DNA from: Crocodylus rhombifer
Taxonomy: Eukaryota; Chordata; Crocodylia; Crocodylidae
Reading direction: 5' to 3'
DNA: 64,000 nucleotides
Assembly (NCBI GenBank): GCA_038503035.1
Contig: JAVSML010024246.1
Location: forward strand, 457,258-521,257
Within the stretch, counting starts at the first letter, position 1, and the number at the start of each line of letters is the position of its first letter. Made by a program: the position numbers and the translations under genes. The notes under the pieces are model-generated. The model was not told the DNA's origin, made no database searches, and saw only the letters and a list, made by a program, of their open reading frames with translations. Shown in pieces: positions 32,371 to 45,230 of this stretch.

Positions 32371-34880
32371 TAATCATAAATTTTCTGATTTTGTTTTTAA
32401 AAAACAAAACAAAACCCCAAAACCTTGTTATTTCCATGATTAAAATGAAATGCCTATAGATGTTTTATTGATATACACCATGTCTTATTGATATATTTAC
32501 AATTTTTAAAGCAATTTGGAAGCCTACGAGTGCCTCAGTCACCTAATAAAATAAATTCTAAATGTTGGCATCTGATTTTGGGTTTTTTATCATGGAAAAT
32601 CAAAGTTCCCCCTGCCCTCTTCTCGCCCAGGACACGGGTCCAGCTGCAGCTATGCCCCCCATGGCTTCATAAGTCCTTGGAAGGTTGACTTGGATGACCC
32701 ACTACCAGACCGTGATTTGTGCAGATAAGTCTTACAACAGTGGAGGAGGGGAAGAGTGAAATGAACCAAAAGGAATATAAATATTTTTTAAGTATGTCCC
32801 TTTCGGCAGCTTCACAGTCCCCTTTTTTCCATCCTCTTCCATTGAACTGTGGAGTTCTCCATTTTCCTGTGGAGAGAGAGAAGCTTTGATGCTTTCTTTG
32901 TGGTTGACGAGCAACTTGTGAAGTCAGGAGCCAAACTGAAGCAGCACCTGTCTCTCAATCAATCAGAATAAAAATTGCAGTGGGCTGGATGTAGTGAGTC
33001 TACACTCCAGTGGCTGATCCTGGCCCTCACCTGAAATATACTGAGCACACAGACTTTATAGTGCAGAACTTGTTGCTGCTCGTCTGCCAGATAATGAAAC
33101 AATGAACTGGAATCCTGGCCAGCCATGAACAATCTCTTCCAACTTCCTGCCGGCTCAAGCCATAACCCACATGGATCTAATTCAGTGTTTTACCAAACCT
33201 TTCAGTTGAGGTACTTAAGACGAATTCAGGGTCCATGTATTTACGCACATAAACACAGGCACCTTGTGACTATCATGCATCAATGAAGGAAAAATTAAAA
33301 TACCTACAAAAGAGAATTATTATTATTAGGGACACCAAAGAATCATTATGTGTGGTAAGTCTCACAACCTGGAAGGTTTTCAGCTCCCTGAGAGAGTTGT
33401 TTTAACACATGCTAAGCTTGTCACATAGCTATAACATTCCTCAAATTGCTGCCTGCCTGTTCCTCTCTTACCCCAGAGTCTGTCAAATGTCACCAGCTGG
33501 TGTCTGCCCCTGCAGAGGGGCTTCTGTGAAGTGTCAGTACATATCCAGTGAGAGCAACAAGGTCACTGGCCTCAGCATCAATCACCATCCAAACGGGAAG
33601 ATTCAGCAACAAGCACAAGAGTATTTATTGTTGACATTCATGCAGTGCAGGGAACACAAGCTGCTTGGCTGCCTTTCCATACTTTCCAAATTTGCAAATC
33701 CAGTCAGCAGCTGTCAATCACATGCTAGTCACCAGCAGCTAACAAGACTAGAACCAGAAAGCACCTGCTCAAAGTCAAACAAACTCCTCCTATTCATTTG
33801 TATTCACAGCACAGCATTTAGGGCTACAGGTAATGTCTAGCCAAAGGGCGAGGAAATCCATGGAAGAAGACGAGGTAGTTTCTAGGGATACAAGGGAATG
33901 TATGTGACAGTCTTTTTCAGAGAAAGAAGATGCCCTGGGGAAAAATGTTTTGATGGCCTGAGGAGTTCTGCAGGACCTCACCATCCCAGGACAAGCACCT
34001 GATATGGGCAGAACCTGGATCTATCCCACACAATTTGGATCTCCAGGATAAAAGGACCTGCTTGGGGGTCTTTGTCTCCATTAAGCCTTCCTTAGCAGTC
34101 AGCCCTGTCCAAAAGTCAATGCAGTGAAGCACACCCAAGCCACCAGCTAGCCTCAACAATTAGCTTTGGAGCAAGCGAGTAGTCCCCACACTTCTTTGGG
34201 TATTAATATTTCATCCTGTCCATGCTACATTAAATTGCAATTCACTTATGTCTTCGCCAGTTAAATGGGATTAACATGCTTGTCATGATTAATGCATAGT
34301 TGCTTGGCTGGATGTCATGGTTGATAGTACATACTGGGGTAGGAGACAGTAGGGAGCCTTATTTCTCCCACAAGATGCTCCACTGGGGAGTGGGGAAGAT
34401 GATCATCCTTTCCCTAATTTAAACTCCCTGCTGCATACTTGTAGTATAATGTGTCATATAGGGCAGGGGGCTCTAGCTGTAAAAACCGTCCTCTGAAGTC
34501 CCCTTCTTAGGAGATCATTCTAACAGACCTGTCAGGAGAACCACTTTGACACAAACCATCTGTTGCATGAGGTTCCTTAGAAGAATAAGACATTAGATCC
34601 AGGTAGGGAGGTGCCCAGTGTAGTTGGGGGTGGGGAGGGTTGAGGATGATATAAGTGGTGTGCAGCCCAGTAAGCACATGGTCCACACTAATGCAGCCTC
34701 CACTAGTATGGACTATGGGGCAAGCAGCTCCTAGCTGCTTAAAACTTGAACAATTCTGTGGTGGTATATGGAAAGATAGGAAGCTTGGGTCAGCAAGCTG
34801 TATAACGGGTTGTTCTTTTTGTTGGGTCAGACCATATAGATTTACTGAGATGATTTTATACATATCTATTTAGAAATCTT
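32368..34880. other. Spacer, no feature
   Basis: Open frames such as 33409-33840 plus and 33917-34159 minus show no conserved motif, splice context or repeat similarity that I recognise. No transposon end was found in these 2.5 kb. Confidence 0.35.
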
Positions 34881-35078
34881 AATACTGTGTACCAGTGTGG
34901 TAGCAGACTCAAGGAGTCTGGGAGTGTGCTACCAGCCGAAGGAGCCTGGATGGAATCTGCAGGTTTGCAAGGGCTACAGCCGAGCTGTAAACAGTAAGAG
35001 GTGATTCCAGGCTGCCTACACAGTGGGGGGCCAGCTGAGAGGGATAATTAGTTGGTGGAAAGATAAAAGCCTGACACC

Positions 35079-35102
35079 CCCCCCCCCCCCACACACACAC
35101 AC
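35079..35102. repeat. C-tract followed by (CA)n
   Basis: About 14 C residues run into an ACAC array. This is a simple low-complexity repeat. GATAAAAGCCTGACA just upstream could be a TATA-like element of an unconfirmed LTR. Confidence 0.8.
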
Positions 35103-35342
35103 TCCCCCAGGGAGGGGAAGTGGGAGGGAGACTCACAGGTGGGGAAAGAACCAGAGGGGTGTGAGACGAGCCTGACAGGCAGACAGCTGAAAGCTAAGAA
35201 CAGGATACTGAGAGGGAGAGATCCAACAGGTCAGGTTGTCGTGGAGCCCAGGGACCATGTCTGGAGTGCTGTTATACTGAGAGTTAGAGTGTGAAGATGA
35301 CCATGGAGCATGGAGAGACTGTGAGTGCATCATAGGCTGTGT

Positions 35343-38300
35343 ATATTTCATAGATTTCATAGACATTAGGGCTAGAAGCAACCTCGGAAGATCATCGAGT
35401 CCAGCCACCCAGCCAAAGGGCAGGAAGTCAGCTGGGGTCATAGGATCCCAGCAAGATAAGCATCCAATTTGAAGGTGTTCAATGTAGTTGCTTGAACCAC
35501 CTCCGATGGCAGGCTGTTCCAGACTTTGGGATCTCAGACAGTAAAGAAATTCTTCCTTATATCCAGCTTGAAATGCTCTTGTAGTAGTTTATGACCGTTC
35601 GACCTCATCATCCCTTGGGGCGCTCTGGTGAACAAACGTTCCCCCAGATACTGGTGGTCACCCCTGATAAACTTATAGGTGGTCATCAAATCACCCCTGA
35701 GCCTGCGTTTTTCCAGGCTAAAGAGCCCCATGGCTCTCAGCCTGTCGTCGTAAGGTCTGTTTTCCTGACCTCTGATCATGTGTGTGGCTCTTCCCTGGAC
35801 TCTCTCAAGCTTCTCCACATCCTTTTTGAATTATGGAGCCCAAAACTAGACTCAGTACTCCAGCTGCGGCCTCACCAAGGCCGAGTACAAGGGGAGGTGA
35901 TGTCCTGGGATTTGCTTGAGAAGCATCTATGAATGCAAGACAGTGTTTTGGTCGCTTTACTAGCTGCAGCATCGCACTGCAGGCTCATGTTCATCTTGTG
36001 GTCAATGATGACCCCCAAGTCTCTTTCTTCTGTAGTGCTAGCCAGCGTAGCACTGCCGAGCCTATAAGGATGCTGCAGGTTTTTCCTCCCAAGGTGGAGA
36101 ACCTTGCATTTTTCGGTGTTAAACGCCATCAGGTTCTCATCCATCCATTTGCTGAGCCTGTCCAGGTCAGCCTGGATCACCCTCCTGTCTTCTGGTGTGG
36201 ATGCTTTGCCCCAAAGTTTGGTGTCATCAGCGAATTTGGCCAGTCCTCTTCTGACTCCAATGTCCACATCATTAATGAAGATGTTGAACAATATGGGTCC
36301 AATGACAGAGCCTTGGGGGACCCCACTGGTCACAGGACACCATGATGATTGACTTCCATCAACCACCACCCTCTGGGTCCAACCACAGAGCCAATTTCCC
36401 AGCCAGCAGATCATGGTGGACACAAGGCCACAATTGGACAGTTTCACCAAGAGGTGATCATGGGACACCAGATTGAAGGCTTTTTTGAAGTCAAAATATA
36501 TGACTTCAGTCTTTTCTCCCTTCTCCAGGTGATAGGTCACCTGATCATAGAAGGAAATGAGATTGGTCAGGCAAGACCTACTTGCAACAAACCCGTGCTG
36601 GCTATCCCTTAGGATGTTGGTGTCGGCCAGTCCATTAAGGATGGCCTCTTTAATAAACTTTTCTAAGATCTTGCCCAGGATAGAGGTCAGGCTGATGGGC
36701 CTATAGTTTGCTGGATCCACTTTCCTCCCTTTCTTGAAGGTAGGCACCACACTGGCCTTGTTCCAGTCTTCGGGCACTACACCAAAGTGCCACGAGTTTT
36801 CAGCGATCCATGCCAGAGGCTGGGCTATGATGCTCGCCAGCTCCTTGAGTACCCTGGGGTGTAGATTGTCAGCGCCGGCTAACTTCAAGGTATCCAGCCC
36901 CTCAAGGTGTTCCTTCATGAGATCAGCATTAATGGTAGGGGATCTCCCTCACCCAGACCTCCCTGTCCCATACCAGGCATGGGCATCCCATGGGACTGAT
37001 GAAAGATCGACGCAAAGTACCCATTTAATAGGTTGGCTTTTTCCTGAGTGTCAGTTGTCCCATCTGGTTCAGCAGGGGTCCAATGATGCCCTTGCTTTTC
37101 CTCCGGCTCCCCACATATCTGAAAAAGGACTTTTTATTGTCCTTGGTGCTTGAAGCTAGTTGGAATTCAGTTGCAGTCTTGACTTTCCTGGTTTTCTCCC
37201 TGCAGGACAGGACCAGTGAAGAATAATCCTCCTTGGAGGTGAAGCCCATCCTCCATCCTTTGTCGGCCTTTCTTTTTAGCTTCAGAAGGTCTGCTTGATC
37301 CCTGGAGAGCTGGGGGACTGCTGTGCCCTCTTGCTGCCTTTCCTCTGAGATGGGACAGAATTAGCTTGTGCATTGAGGATCGTTCCTTTGAGGAGCAACC
37401 ACTCTTCCTGAACTCCCCCCGCCCCAGGGTCATGGTCCCGTAGGGCCTCACTGACCAGCCTGTTGAGCTTGTCAAAGTCGGCCTTCCTGAAGTCAAGGAC
37501 TTCCGTGTTGCTGACTGACTTGCCAGCTTTACGCCAGATGGTGAAGGTGATCAGCTCATGGTTGCAGTCACCCAGCTTCCCATCAATCACTAGGTCGCCG
37601 ATTAGGTCATCCCCAGTAGCCAGTACCAGGTTGAGCAGTGCTTTACCTCTCGTTGGCCCGTAGACTTCTTGAGTCAGGTAGAGGTCATCCACGCATGATA
37701 GGAAGCTTTGCAACCGCTCGGATTTTGCTGAGTGATCCTCCCATGAGATGTCCGAGTAATTGGAGTCACCCATGACAACCATGATCCTGGTGTATGCGGC
37801 CTCAGGCAGTTCCCAGGTGAACTCCTGGTCAAGCTCTTGACTTTGAGTGGGAGGTCTGTAGTAGACTCCCACTGTTGTGTCCCCTGTGCCGTGTTCCTCA
37901 CAGATTTTAACCTAGAGGGTCTCTAGTTGTCCACCCTGGTCGCCAATATCAACTTGCAGGGACGTGTAGCTTTCCTTAACATAGAGAGCTACATCCCCAC
38001 CCCTTTTATCTACTTGATCTCTCCTGTACAGGGTATAACCATCTATACCCATGGTCCAGTCATGGATGGAGTCCCACCAGGTCTCCGTTATCCCTATGAC
38101 ATAATAATTATTTGCATTTAAGCAGGAGGATGAGCTCCTCCTGCTTATTCCCCAAGCTCCTGGCATTTGTGTAGAGGCAGGCAAGTGTCCCCTTGGGGGC
38201 TCTTGCCTTACCCACAGATTGCACCAGGGCTGGGGCAAGGGTGGGCTCCCTTAAGTGCCTTGGCCTGCTGGCACTATGGCTTACATTGCTTGACTTTTGT
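35343..38300 (-). mobile_element. CR1 LINE, longest copy, inactivated
   Basis: From about 38300 down to the 3' end TTCATAGATTTCATAGACAT (start about 35348), the minus strand carries most of ORF2. The endonuclease part contains YTNARSLGNKQEEL, GITETWWDS and VVMGDSNYSDISW. The reverse transcriptase contains PANYRPISLTSI, SGVPQGSVIGPILF and FADDTK (36217-36234), then the C-terminal RATHMIRGQ region. Lesions include TAG in place of Trp after QLETL (about 37912), frameshifts between the 37.9-37.0 kb pieces, and a one-base deletion near 35895. The usual SDH endonuclease motif reads CNH. ORF1 and the 5' UTR are absent. Confidence 0.92.
35872..36918 (-). pseudogene. CR1 reverse transcriptase frame
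   Basis: This 348-codon uninterrupted stretch is the reverse-transcriptase domain of the CR1 at 35343-38300. Motifs in order are PANYRPISLTSILGKILEKF, FKKAFNLVSHDHLL, TSGVPQGSVIGPILFNIF, LAKFADDTKLWG and LGVIIDHKMNMS. The catalytic FADD is present. The frame has no proper start and is lost at the 3' side by a one-base deletion: the related copy at 47444 reads [10 protein letters not shown] where this one reads ITSPCTRPW. It is the longest open frame in the window but is part of a dead retrotransposon. Confidence 0.92.
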
Positions 38301-38502
38301 GGGGAGGAAGCTTGCCTTGGGGGTTTATGGACAATAAACAGAAGCTGTGAGTCTGTAATGGATATTGAGGAATTATGTGAGCAGCTATATAGTAGTCTAC
38401 TGGTTCCTGGTTGCTGGTTCCTGGTCCTCCCCTGAAAGTTAACAGTGACAAATCTGAAACACCACAAACTAGCTGTAGGATTTGAAATGAGCTTCTTGTA
38501 CT

Positions 38503-38504
38503 AA

Positions 38505-38538
<34 letters not shown>

Positions 38539-38551
38539 TGTGGTGTGTGTT
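38503..38551. repeat. (TG)n microsatellite
   Basis: An interrupted TG dinucleotide array of roughly 24 units with one TA and one GG interruption. It lies just upstream of the long CR1 copy. Confidence 0.95.
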
Positions 38552-38559
38552 GGCATAAA

Positions 38560-40110
38560 GATAACTGATCATATCCTTTAATAATGATCATTTATCTAGC
38601 AAGTGAACCAGTATCTTGCTGTGCTTCAGACATCCCCTCTGTCCCTAAACTCTCAGCTCCGGCAGTCAGCAGATTCAGGGTATTTTGGACACGTGGAAGA
38701 ATAGTGGCTTTGAAAGATGAGGAGCAATCCTGTAGCAAACTCAGCCTGTACTGTGAGCTCCTTTCCAGAATAAAGAGCACTTATTTGGACCCTGATGATG
38801 GATGAGACAAAGAAGTTGATTGGAAAGAGATTGCCTAAACACTTGATCCCATCACTGTGGCATGTTTGTGCTACAACCAGCTTTTGCTTCAGCAGTCCCT
38901 CGCAGTTGAGGATGATTGTCTCCCATGAGTGTTTTATTGGTGGGTCCAAGGATGGCTTATGAGGCTAATCCAAGATCAACTGGTTCTACTGCAACTTGGG
39001 CACAGGGTGGGTGTCTCGGAATTCTCGATTTGGTCTGCAACATGCTATTTCTGCTGCTCCCTCTTTTTGTCTCCTGTTGTTGTAAGGTTTCACATTACTG
39101 AGATCCTTGTAGCAGATTCTTCCTCCATTTAGGGTGGTCCTGGGCAATAGACTTTCATGAGTTGATGTCAATTTTGCATTTTTTTCAAGTTGGCCTCAGC
39201 TCTGTACTGCAAGGTGGGGATCACAACTGCTTGATAAACCATAAGCTAGCTACAACCACATGGAGGTGGCTTTAACAAATTCCACTTTCACAACAGAAAA
39301 TGTCTATAACACAAAAAGAATCACTTGAGGTAGCTGATCAAGGGCAAAAAAAGAATATAAGAACACTTCCTACTCCTTGTTACCAAGAAAATGAAAGAAG
39401 CTGAAAAGAATATTAGGAAGAAGTTGGTCTAAAAATATTCTAGCATAATTGTGAACAATTTATGGCATTTGAGCAGTGTGATTACGTTGTACTTGGAGTG
39501 TGCCTACCCTGTGGCACAGAAGCTAAAAAGAATAAATTAGCCCTCACTGATCTCCATAGTCCTGGGAGTAGACTGCTACTGCTACCTGAACGAAGTAATT
39601 CAAAGCTAGATTGGGCAAATCTAAACTTCAATGTAGACAGTTTTGCAACTCCATTGTAGATGTATTCTTGAACTGCAATCTCCTCTTTGTAATATACTTA
39701 TAAAGCGCTGAGTGAAGAGTAGTGGAGGCATGATTAAGGTGTCTTGCAATCTTCCAGTGATATGAGTTTTGAAGGGAAGTCTTCTATCCCCAAATAGGGA
39801 CATAGGGAGCTTACTCTGTCAGATGGGGCCCTGGAATGAAGAGAGGGCACACCTGTCTTTTTTCAAGAGAAGCACTTTATTGGAAAGCTAAACAGAGTTT
39901 AACAAGCATTTAGACCAAGCATTGGAAATGCAAAAACATACAGATGCCTAGGAGGATGGGTGTAGGCTGGACCCAAGGAACTCTGAGCTCTTAGTCAGTT
40001 TTTGCAGCAGCCTGGGTTCAAGATTACCCACTTCTACCAGGTTTGCAATAATATGTACACAATTATTAATGACACATCTACCTACAATCTAAGTGGGCAT
40101 ACATTAATGA
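38560..40110. other. No recognised feature
   Basis: No repeat or coding signature was recognised. Open frames at 38584-38805 plus and 38653-38949 minus overlap each other and are not supported. Confidence 0.35.
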
Positions 40111-40111
40111 A

Positions 40112-40690
40112 TTCATAGAATCATAGAGGTAGGGCTGGAAGGGACCTTATAGATCTTCAAGTCTGATCCCCTGCCAGGGCAGGAGAAAAAACTAGGCTTA
40201 AATGATCCCAGCTAAGTAGGCATCAAGCCTCCTCTTAAAGACCCCCAGGGTAGGAGCAAGCGCCACTTCCCTTGGAAGTTGGTTCCAGATCCTAGCCGCC
40301 CTGACTGTGGAGTAGTTCTTACGGATGTCTAATCTAAACCTACCCTCCAACAACTTGTGGCCGTTATTCCTTGTTATGCCAGGGGGTGCTAATGGAAACA
40401 AGGTCTCTCCCAAACCCTTCTGGTCCCCCCTAGTGAGTTCATAGATGGTCACCATGTCCCCCCTCAGCTTTCTCTTGTGAAGGCTGAACAGGTTCAGGTC
40501 CCGCGGTCTTTCATTGTAGGGTCTGCCCTGTTGTCCCCGGATCATGCGGGTGGCCCTCCTCTGGACCCTCTCCATGTTGTCCACATCCCTCCTGAAGTGG
40601 GGCGCACAGAACTGGACACAGCACTCCAGCTGTGGCCTGACCAGTGTCACGTAGAGGGGGAGGATCACCTCCTTGGTTGATCATGAAAAT
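40112..40690 (-). mobile_element. CR1 LINE, 3' end with open C-terminal frame
   Basis: The minus frame 40668-40198 is open for 156 codons: MILPLYVTLVRPQLECC, ERVQRRATRMIRGQQGRPY, LFPLAPPGITRNNGHKLL, then WNQLPREVALAPTLGVFKRR and the natural stop. It covers only the C-terminal part of ORF2. The 3' UTR ends in TTCATAGAATCATAGAGG (plus strand 40111 onward). It belongs to the same subfamily as the copy at 63349, by the shared CCTCCTCTTAAAG and CCCCCAGGGTAGGAGC segments. The 5' truncation point is near 40690. Confidence 0.92.
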
Positions 40691-40699
40691 TCCTGCCCC

Positions 40700-41560
40700 A
40701 TCTAACTAAAGAATTTACGGTATATACTTGACAACTGTTTAACTAGGGTGGCTCTTAACAATGAGTGATATTCCTTATGGTAATAGATTTCAACTGCTTT
40801 ATTTGTATGACTATAATCAATCATGTAGGGCAGTGCTTTTTTTGTTTGCTTCTTTGTTACATCAGCAAAAACATAGAATCTGGCCTTTGCAAGCCTGTCT
40901 TTGCAAGGTTACCTAGAATTCATTCCAAACTTTGTATACATTGTGCATTATATAAGTTGGAGATGCTTATGCCAAGGGCTCTAGTATGTCCCTTAAGTTT
41001 GACCCTGACTTTGAATTTATGCAAGGAGTGGAGCTACTTATAAATAGGGACCTGGTCAGTAGGCGTAAGGAGTCAAAGGCAGCTGTGCCTCTGGCTACAG
41101 AAACTGGCTTGCCATAATCATGGGCTTGGGTGGACTTTTGACAAGGTGTAGCACTAGGGGGACCTGGACTATGATTGGGTTTCGTAGTTACTACCACAAC
41201 ACAAACAATGGACAATTGGCAAACAAATACGTCCTATACTTTCCTTGATGACCATCTCTGCTTTTCTGTTTGTCTGTCTGAATATGTAAAACAAGAACTT
41301 TAGAGCACTGTGTCTAATTAATTCTGAAATCACCAGGGATGTTGTAGGAATGAGAGAAACGCTGGCATGTGATCAAGTGGAGATCATGAGGAGACCAGAC
41401 TGTTTAAAATTTCCTGTCCCAGCCCTTTACTTTTTTTCCATGAGGTCTGTCTAATTTTTTTCTGTCCTTAAGTGCTTCCTGCCTTGCCCTAGATATGCCA
41501 TAAACACCTGCTGTGATACTTTGGGATCACTCAGTGCTTAAGATCCTTGTAAAAGCTCTG
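40700..41560. other. No recognised feature
   Basis: Nothing beyond short chance frames was recognised in this AT-rich stretch. Confidence 0.35.
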
Positions 41561-41571
41561 CTTTTATTCTG

Positions 41572-41690
41572 GGCATGTCTACATGAGATGCTACAGTGAC
41601 ATAGCATCAGCGGGCCCAAGCCATGATGCTGATGCTACTGTGCACCAGTAATGAGCTCGTTGCTACTGCACGGTAGGGGTGTGCGAAATG
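41572..41690. mobile_element. MITE-like fragment, TACATGAGATGCT family
   Basis: GGGCATGTCTACATGAGATGCT at the left edge resembles the edges at 21853 and (reverse complement) 49727. AGCATCAGCGGGCCCAAGCCATGATGCTGATGCT inside includes a short palindrome, AGCATCA...TGATGCT. Only one side of the element is evident. Its right side runs into a CGGTAGGGGTGTGCGAA segment that may start another repeat. Confidence 0.4.
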
Positions 41691-42149
41691 GGCCATATTC
41701 AATTCAGATTCAAATTTGACCTGAATCAGCTTGAAATGTTTTTTCTACATATCTCAAGATACCAGGCATGGCTTGCGAATGCTGTACCGCTGGGGTGGAT
41801 GGAGCACCCCACAGGAGTGTGGCCCCCCATGTGTTTGGCCACAAACCCAGAAATGGACCGGAAGTACTTCCAGTCCCCTGCTAGGGAGTGCTCAGCACCC
41901 CCACCCCCACCCCTGTGCCCACCTGGCTCAATGATTGGCCATAGGAGGACCCTGGACACTTCCCCCGCCCCCCACCCCCAGACCCAGGAGGCACCAGTTG
42001 CTGATCTGGTGGACCCAGAAGTGCTTCTGATCCACTTCTAGGTTTGCACCTGAGTGCGCAGGGGAGCCCCTCATGCTCCTCTGGGATGCTCCATCTGCCT
42101 TAGCATTCATGAACCGCCTGCTAAGGAGCATGGAAATTGACATGCTTTG

Positions 42150-42380
42150 GCAGCCTTCTGCATCGCATGTATCAGCGTCCCAGTCCATTTCCACACTGAA
42201 AAAATGGCAACGGGGCACTTTGAAATAAAACGCATTTAATGAGCTTTAGTTCAAAGTGCCCTGCCACCACTTTTTCAGCATGGCAACACTGATCCATGTG
42301 ATGCATGGGTGCTTTTAACTGTGAAGGCTTGCTAATTAAAGCTCCCAGTGCTGTGTCCCACAGTACATGTAAAAATGCCC
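42150..42380. mobile_element. MITE-like element with long hairpin
   Basis: Arms at 42196-42224 and 42250-42278 are near-perfect inverted repeats (CTGAAAAAATGGCAACGGGG... against its complement) around a 25-base loop. Weaker pairing extends to about 42157 and 42306. The loop region GCATTTAATGAGCTTTAGTT recurs as GAATGAGAGCTTTAGTT at about 55145-55161, inside a similar inverted repeat. A non-autonomous DNA transposon family is inferred. Confidence 0.55.
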
Positions 42381-42384
42381 TAAA

Positions 42385-43090
42385 CGGCAGATGAAAGTCA
42401 ATGTAGATAAGTGTAGAGTGATGCACCTGGACAAAAATAACCCAAACTATAGTGGACTCTGTTAGCTGTTAGCGAACAGGAAAGAGACTTGGACGTTGTT
42501 GTGGACAGTTTGCTAAAAACATCAATTTATGTTCATCAGCCATCAAAAAGGCAAACAAGATGTTAGGAATTATTAATAGGGAATTGTAAACAAAACAAAA
42601 AGTATCATTATACTCTTTTATAAATGCATAGTGCATCCAGGCCTTGAATACTGTGCCCAGTTTTGGACCTCACACCTCAGAAAGGATAGAGAAGAACTTG
42701 AGAAGGTATAGAGAAGTGCAACAAGGGCTTCCATATGAGGAGAGACTAAAGATGTTAGGCCTATTTAGTTTAGAAAAGAGAGGGGACTTGAGGGGGCATA
42801 TAATAAGGCTTTACAAAATACTAAATGGTAAAGAGACATTAAATATGAATTTATTATTTATTATCTTTCATAATACAGGAACTAGGGGTCACAAAATGAA
42901 ACTTGTAGGTAGCAAGTTTAAAAGTAACAAAAGGAAGTTGTTTTTCATGAGTATAGAACTCATTGCTACAAGATATTGTGGAAGCTGACAATTTAGCCAG
43001 ATTCAAAAAGGGATTGGACAAATTCTTGGAGGAAAGGTGCATTTGTAGCTGTTGATCATGGGATTAAAGGGGGGCACAGCCTCTAAATAG
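42385..43090 (+). mobile_element. Old CR1-type LINE 3' end
   Basis: Degraded CR1-type ORF2 C-terminus: a VNVDKCRVMHLDKN-like stretch near 42395, QERDLDVVVDS near 42478, HPGLEYCAQFWTSHL near 42633, GLPYEERLKMLGLFSLEKR near 42725, then NTGTRGHKMKLVGSKF near 42880. Stops and frame losses are frequent. The divergence from the other copies suggests an older subfamily. Confidence 0.75.
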
Positions 43091-43319
43091 GAGCTTTCTG
43101 AACCTTAAATAATGGAGGCTGCAAGTGCAAGGAATAGTGGAAAAATCCTGGTTGTTCACTGCTCACTCTCCCTTTCCCTTTCAGCATCCACTCTCTGCCA
43201 TTGTGTGGCATATGATACCGGGCAAGATGAATCTATGGTCCGACCCAGTAAATGGTAGTTTTTATATTTATATTGATAGGAGTGTCTCGTGTAAGTCATA
43301 GGATTTGATTTTTTCACTC

Positions 43320-43390
43320 CGTTCAGCATTGGCAAGGTCTCATCTGGAACACTGCTTTCAGTTTTGGGGGGCTGCACTTCAAAATACACT
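43320..43390 (+). mobile_element. Short CR1 fragment
   Basis: About 70 bp encode ALARSHLEHCFQFWGAALQ, the conserved [16 protein letters not shown] stretch of CR1 ORF2. The flanks do not continue the similarity, so only a scrap remains. Confidence 0.55.
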
Positions 43391-43399
43391 GAAAAGACT

Positions 43400-44790
43400 A
43401 AAAATGACTAAAAATAAGTGTACTAAAAATATCAGTTAATGGCCCATCCTGCATAAAAAATGTAGGATGTAAAATGTTATGTTAATATTAATGAAGACAG
43501 AAGAGTTCGATGAAGGCCTCGGTACTAGTTCCTCAGTGGTCTGTCTCTATTTCCAAGCTGTTTGCTTTAGCTTCAGGTTAAATTGTAGCTTTCTCTTTTC
43601 AGTGCAGAAGCAGAACCCTTTAGTCCATACTGGGGTCATCTACTGTAGAAAGCTACTGCACAGGAAGGGTTTTTGGGTAGTGTCTACTCAAGTGAGGATT
43701 AAGGAGCAGATTTGTTCCTAGTTTCTTGCAGCCCTACAATGGGCTCCTGCTACCACTGGGGAGAGCTCCAGACTCCCCCTGGGTACTAGCTCAGGGGCTG
43801 ACAGCCCTGGGCCAAGAGACAGCTGTCTCATGCACTAGGGGACTACCTGCTGCTGGGGCGGAGATAATGTCCCCATTCCCTGGCAGCAGGGAGGTCCTGG
43901 CCCTGGCTCCCTGATCAGGGGCACAGGGCTTAGAAAGAGATGCAGGGAAAGAGCAGGTCCCAGCCCGCTGCCCTGATCTGCTGGTGAGGCAGCTAGCTCA
44001 CTGCTAGCTGCCCCACTGGCAGACTGGGGCAGGGGCCTGAGAACCCTGCCCCCACCCCTGGAGCTCTTTCTAAACCCTGTGTCTCTGTCATCTGACTGGA
44101 GCATGGGGCTGCTATCTACCCCAACCGGGACAGTTCCTGGGCTGTGCGGGGTAGTCTGCATGTGTAGGACAGTTCCCAGCCACCTCCAGGCTGCATATGC
44201 TTCCCCACACAGTCTGCTGTTGGCTGGGAACTGTCCTGGTGAGGGGCAGGTCCCAGCCACTTCAGGAACTCTCCCCATGCAGGAAGCTCCCAGCTCCTGC
44301 CCTGCAATTGAACTTGAAACCATTTATAATTGACCTTGGAGATGCAGAATGTGAATACATCCTCCATTTCCAGGAAACATGAGAGGATCACTCCTCTGTT
44401 ACAGCAGGTGGGTACATTTGTCCTTGTTTCAGCCCATCAATCATGTGCCACATCCCAGGGAATATGGTACTATGTTGAACAATGTGCATCCATTTGATTT
44501 GTGCAACCCATAACACTCTCTGCCTGATCTGAAAATCTATAAAGAACAGATGGCATCAAGAGCTTTCCCCCAACTAAAAGGTTATTCTTCTTCTGCAAGC
44601 ATACCTTTGGAGCCATATCGATGTTTTTAAAGTCCACACCCTAACTAGAAAGATAAAGAAATGTATTTCTTTTTTGTTAAAAGGGAGAGTTCTATTGAAT
44701 GTGTGACAATGCAGCTGCTGCCTACAGGAGAATCAATGGAGTTGCTCCAACAAGGAGCACTGTAGAAAGAAGATAAAGAGCTTGTTCTTC
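43400..44790. other. No recognised feature
   Basis: A GC-rich interval (about 43730-44310) gives long spurious frames on both strands without motifs. No element ends were found. Confidence 0.35.
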
Positions 44791-44792
44791 AC

Positions 44793-44880
44793 AAATTCAT
44801 AGATTGTTAGGGGCTAGAAGGGACTTTGCAGATCATCGGGTCCAACCCCCCTGCTCTAGGCAGGAAGACAAAATAACTGG
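44793..44880 (-). mobile_element. CR1 3' UTR fragment
   Basis: On the minus strand GGGTTGGACCCGATGATCTG, then AAAGTCCCTTCTAGCCCCTA and AATCTATGAA, is the CR1 3' tail. The coding part is missing, so this is a very short truncated insertion. Confidence 0.7.
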
Positions 44881-45230
44881 CTTCTTTGCATCTTCACACT
44901 TTGACCCATCTCTTACTGATTTCAGTGGAAAGCAGAAACCTTTCAAGAAAACACTAGTTCTGGTCCACTTTTCATCCAGGGCAACAACTGATGCTGAATC
45001 TAAAGTAACATAGACAATTCTCTTAATATTAACAGCATGGAGTTTTGGTGTAGAAACTATAGGAGCCATGTCATGAACAACTGAAATAATATCACCCATG
45101 AAAGGAGATGAGCCCTTAGAACAAGGGCCAAGCTCATGTTTAAAGACTGAATTCTGCTGTTAAGTTATATCAAAAGTTTCCTGATCTGAGTTGCTTGTAA
45201 CAATATGTCAATCAAAACGTGCCTTGCATT

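Noticed and set aside
32164..32443. Open frames encoding Ile-Tyr repeats on both strands
   Set aside because: They are translations of the (TA)n microsatellite, running through the N gap.
35591..37153. Plus-strand frames of 80-140 codons
   Set aside because: All are antisense shadows of the minus-strand CR1 reverse transcriptase and endonuclease.
43835..44323. 162-codon minus frame, Ser/Pro/Gly-rich
   Set aside because: High GC content makes stops rare, no domain or splice context was seen, and another minus-strand frame overlaps it.
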